Origin: Nocardioidaceae bacterium | GTDB lineage: Bacteria; Actinomycetota; Actinomycetes; Propionibacteriales; Nocardioidaceae | NCBI GenBank assembly: GCA_025966335.1 | Contig: JAICRS010000022.1 | Span: 1 to 19,421 of the forward strand | Reading direction: 5' to 3' | DNA length: 19,421 nucleotides | Part shown: positions 19,077-19,421 of the stretch, piece by piece | How positions within the stretch are numbered: position 1 is the stretch's first letter | How the letters are laid out: each line of letters starts with the position of its first letter | Position numbers and translations under genes: made by a program | The notes under the pieces: generated by a model | What the model was told of the DNA's origin: nothing | Databases searched by the model: none | Seen by the model: the letters and a program-made list of their open reading frames with translations, nothing else

Positions 19077-19421
19077 CTACTGGGTGACCCGGTAGGCGTC
19101 GAAGACACCGTCGACGGAGCGGACCGCCTTGAGGACGTGGCCGAGGTGCTTCGGGTCGCCCATCTCGAAGGTGAACCGGCTCTTCGCAACGCGGTCGCGC
19201 GTTGTCTGCAGGGACGCGGACAGGATGTTGACGTGCACGTCCGAGAGCACCTTGGTGATGTCGGACAGCAGCCGGGCCCGGTCGAGCGCCTCGACCTGGA
19301 TGTTGACCAGGAACATCGACTTCGCGGTCGGCGCCCACTCGACGTCGACCATCCGCTCCGGCTGGCTCTTGAGGCTGACCGCGTTGGTGCAGTCGGTGCG
19401 GTGCACGGACACACCGGCCCC
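19077..19421 (-). CDS. relA: RelA/SpoT-family (p)ppGpp synthetase/hydrolase, C-terminal end only
   Basis: Only the last 114 residues are in the window; the gene continues past the right edge. The visible part opens with GAGVSVHRTDCTN, the end of the conserved pre-ACT segment, followed by a C-terminal ACT domain (VDVEWAPTAKSMFLVNIQVEALDRARLLSDITKVLSD...). This part of long Rel enzymes senses uncharged tRNA at the ribosome or binds branched-chain amino acids and regulates the catalytic half. Actinobacteria generally have one bifunctional Rel, so this is probably the main stringent-response enzyme, but the catalytic domains are not visible here. It ends 15 bases from the DUF349 gene stop. No terminator hairpin is evident in that gap. 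Confidence 0.85.
   Translation of the reverse strand, partial: GAGVSVHRTDCTNAVSLKSQPERMVDVEWAPTAKSMFLVNIQVEALDRARLLSDITKVLSDVHVNILSASLQTTRDRVAKSRFTFEMGDPKHLGHVLKAVRSVDGVFDAYRVTQ

Overview
This window is high-GC actinobacterial chromosome. The gene content, high GC, frequent GTG starts (7 of 15 intact genes by my reading) and gene order point to the Nocardioides/Propionibacteriales area. That placement is inference, because there is no rRNA here. It holds 16 protein genes: 14 intact and transcribed leftward (minus strand) or partial at the edges, and one (DUF349 protein) transcribed rightward. I saw no tRNA, rRNA, CRISPR array, insertion sequence or phage gene.

Layout, left to right: (1) 1-5653, a tightly packed minus-strand housekeeping run. 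In transcription order it is a 164-aa membrane protein, a DUF6167-type small membrane protein, alaS, ruvX, mltG and aroE (cut by the window edge). The junctions are overlaps or very short gaps, so translational coupling is likely. (2) 5683-7077, rarA, an AAA+ replication/recombination ATPase. (3) 7100-13432, a five-gene peptide-type ABC importer transcribed as permease (OppC type), lipoprotein binding protein, permease (OppB type), ATPase (OppD type), ATPase (OppF type). Two hairpins sit between the binding-protein gene and the next permease gene. (4) 13433-13633, a 201-bp leader that should hold the transporter promoter. (5) 13634-17523, aspS, hisS and a metallo-beta-lactamase-fold hydrolase, closely spaced on the minus strand. 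(6) 17524-17810, a divergent 287-bp intergenic region with a dyad and candidate promoters. (7) 17811-19061, a DUF349-repeat protein on the plus strand. (8) 19077-19421, the 3' end of a RelA/SpoT-family (p)ppGpp enzyme gene, convergent with the DUF349 gene.

The housekeeping genes (rel, MBL hydrolase, hisS, aspS, rarA, alaS, ruvX, mltG, aroE) follow an order that recurs in Actinobacteria, serving translation, stringent response, replication repair, cell wall and aromatic amino acid synthesis. The transporter lies between aspS and rarA and looks like the accessory part of the window. I did not find a convincing undescribed system. The items most worth a second look are a HisRS with archaeal/eukaryotic-type motifs, an AspRS with the non-discriminating signature, the double hairpin inside the transporter operon, and the paired cysteines in the OppB-type permease.
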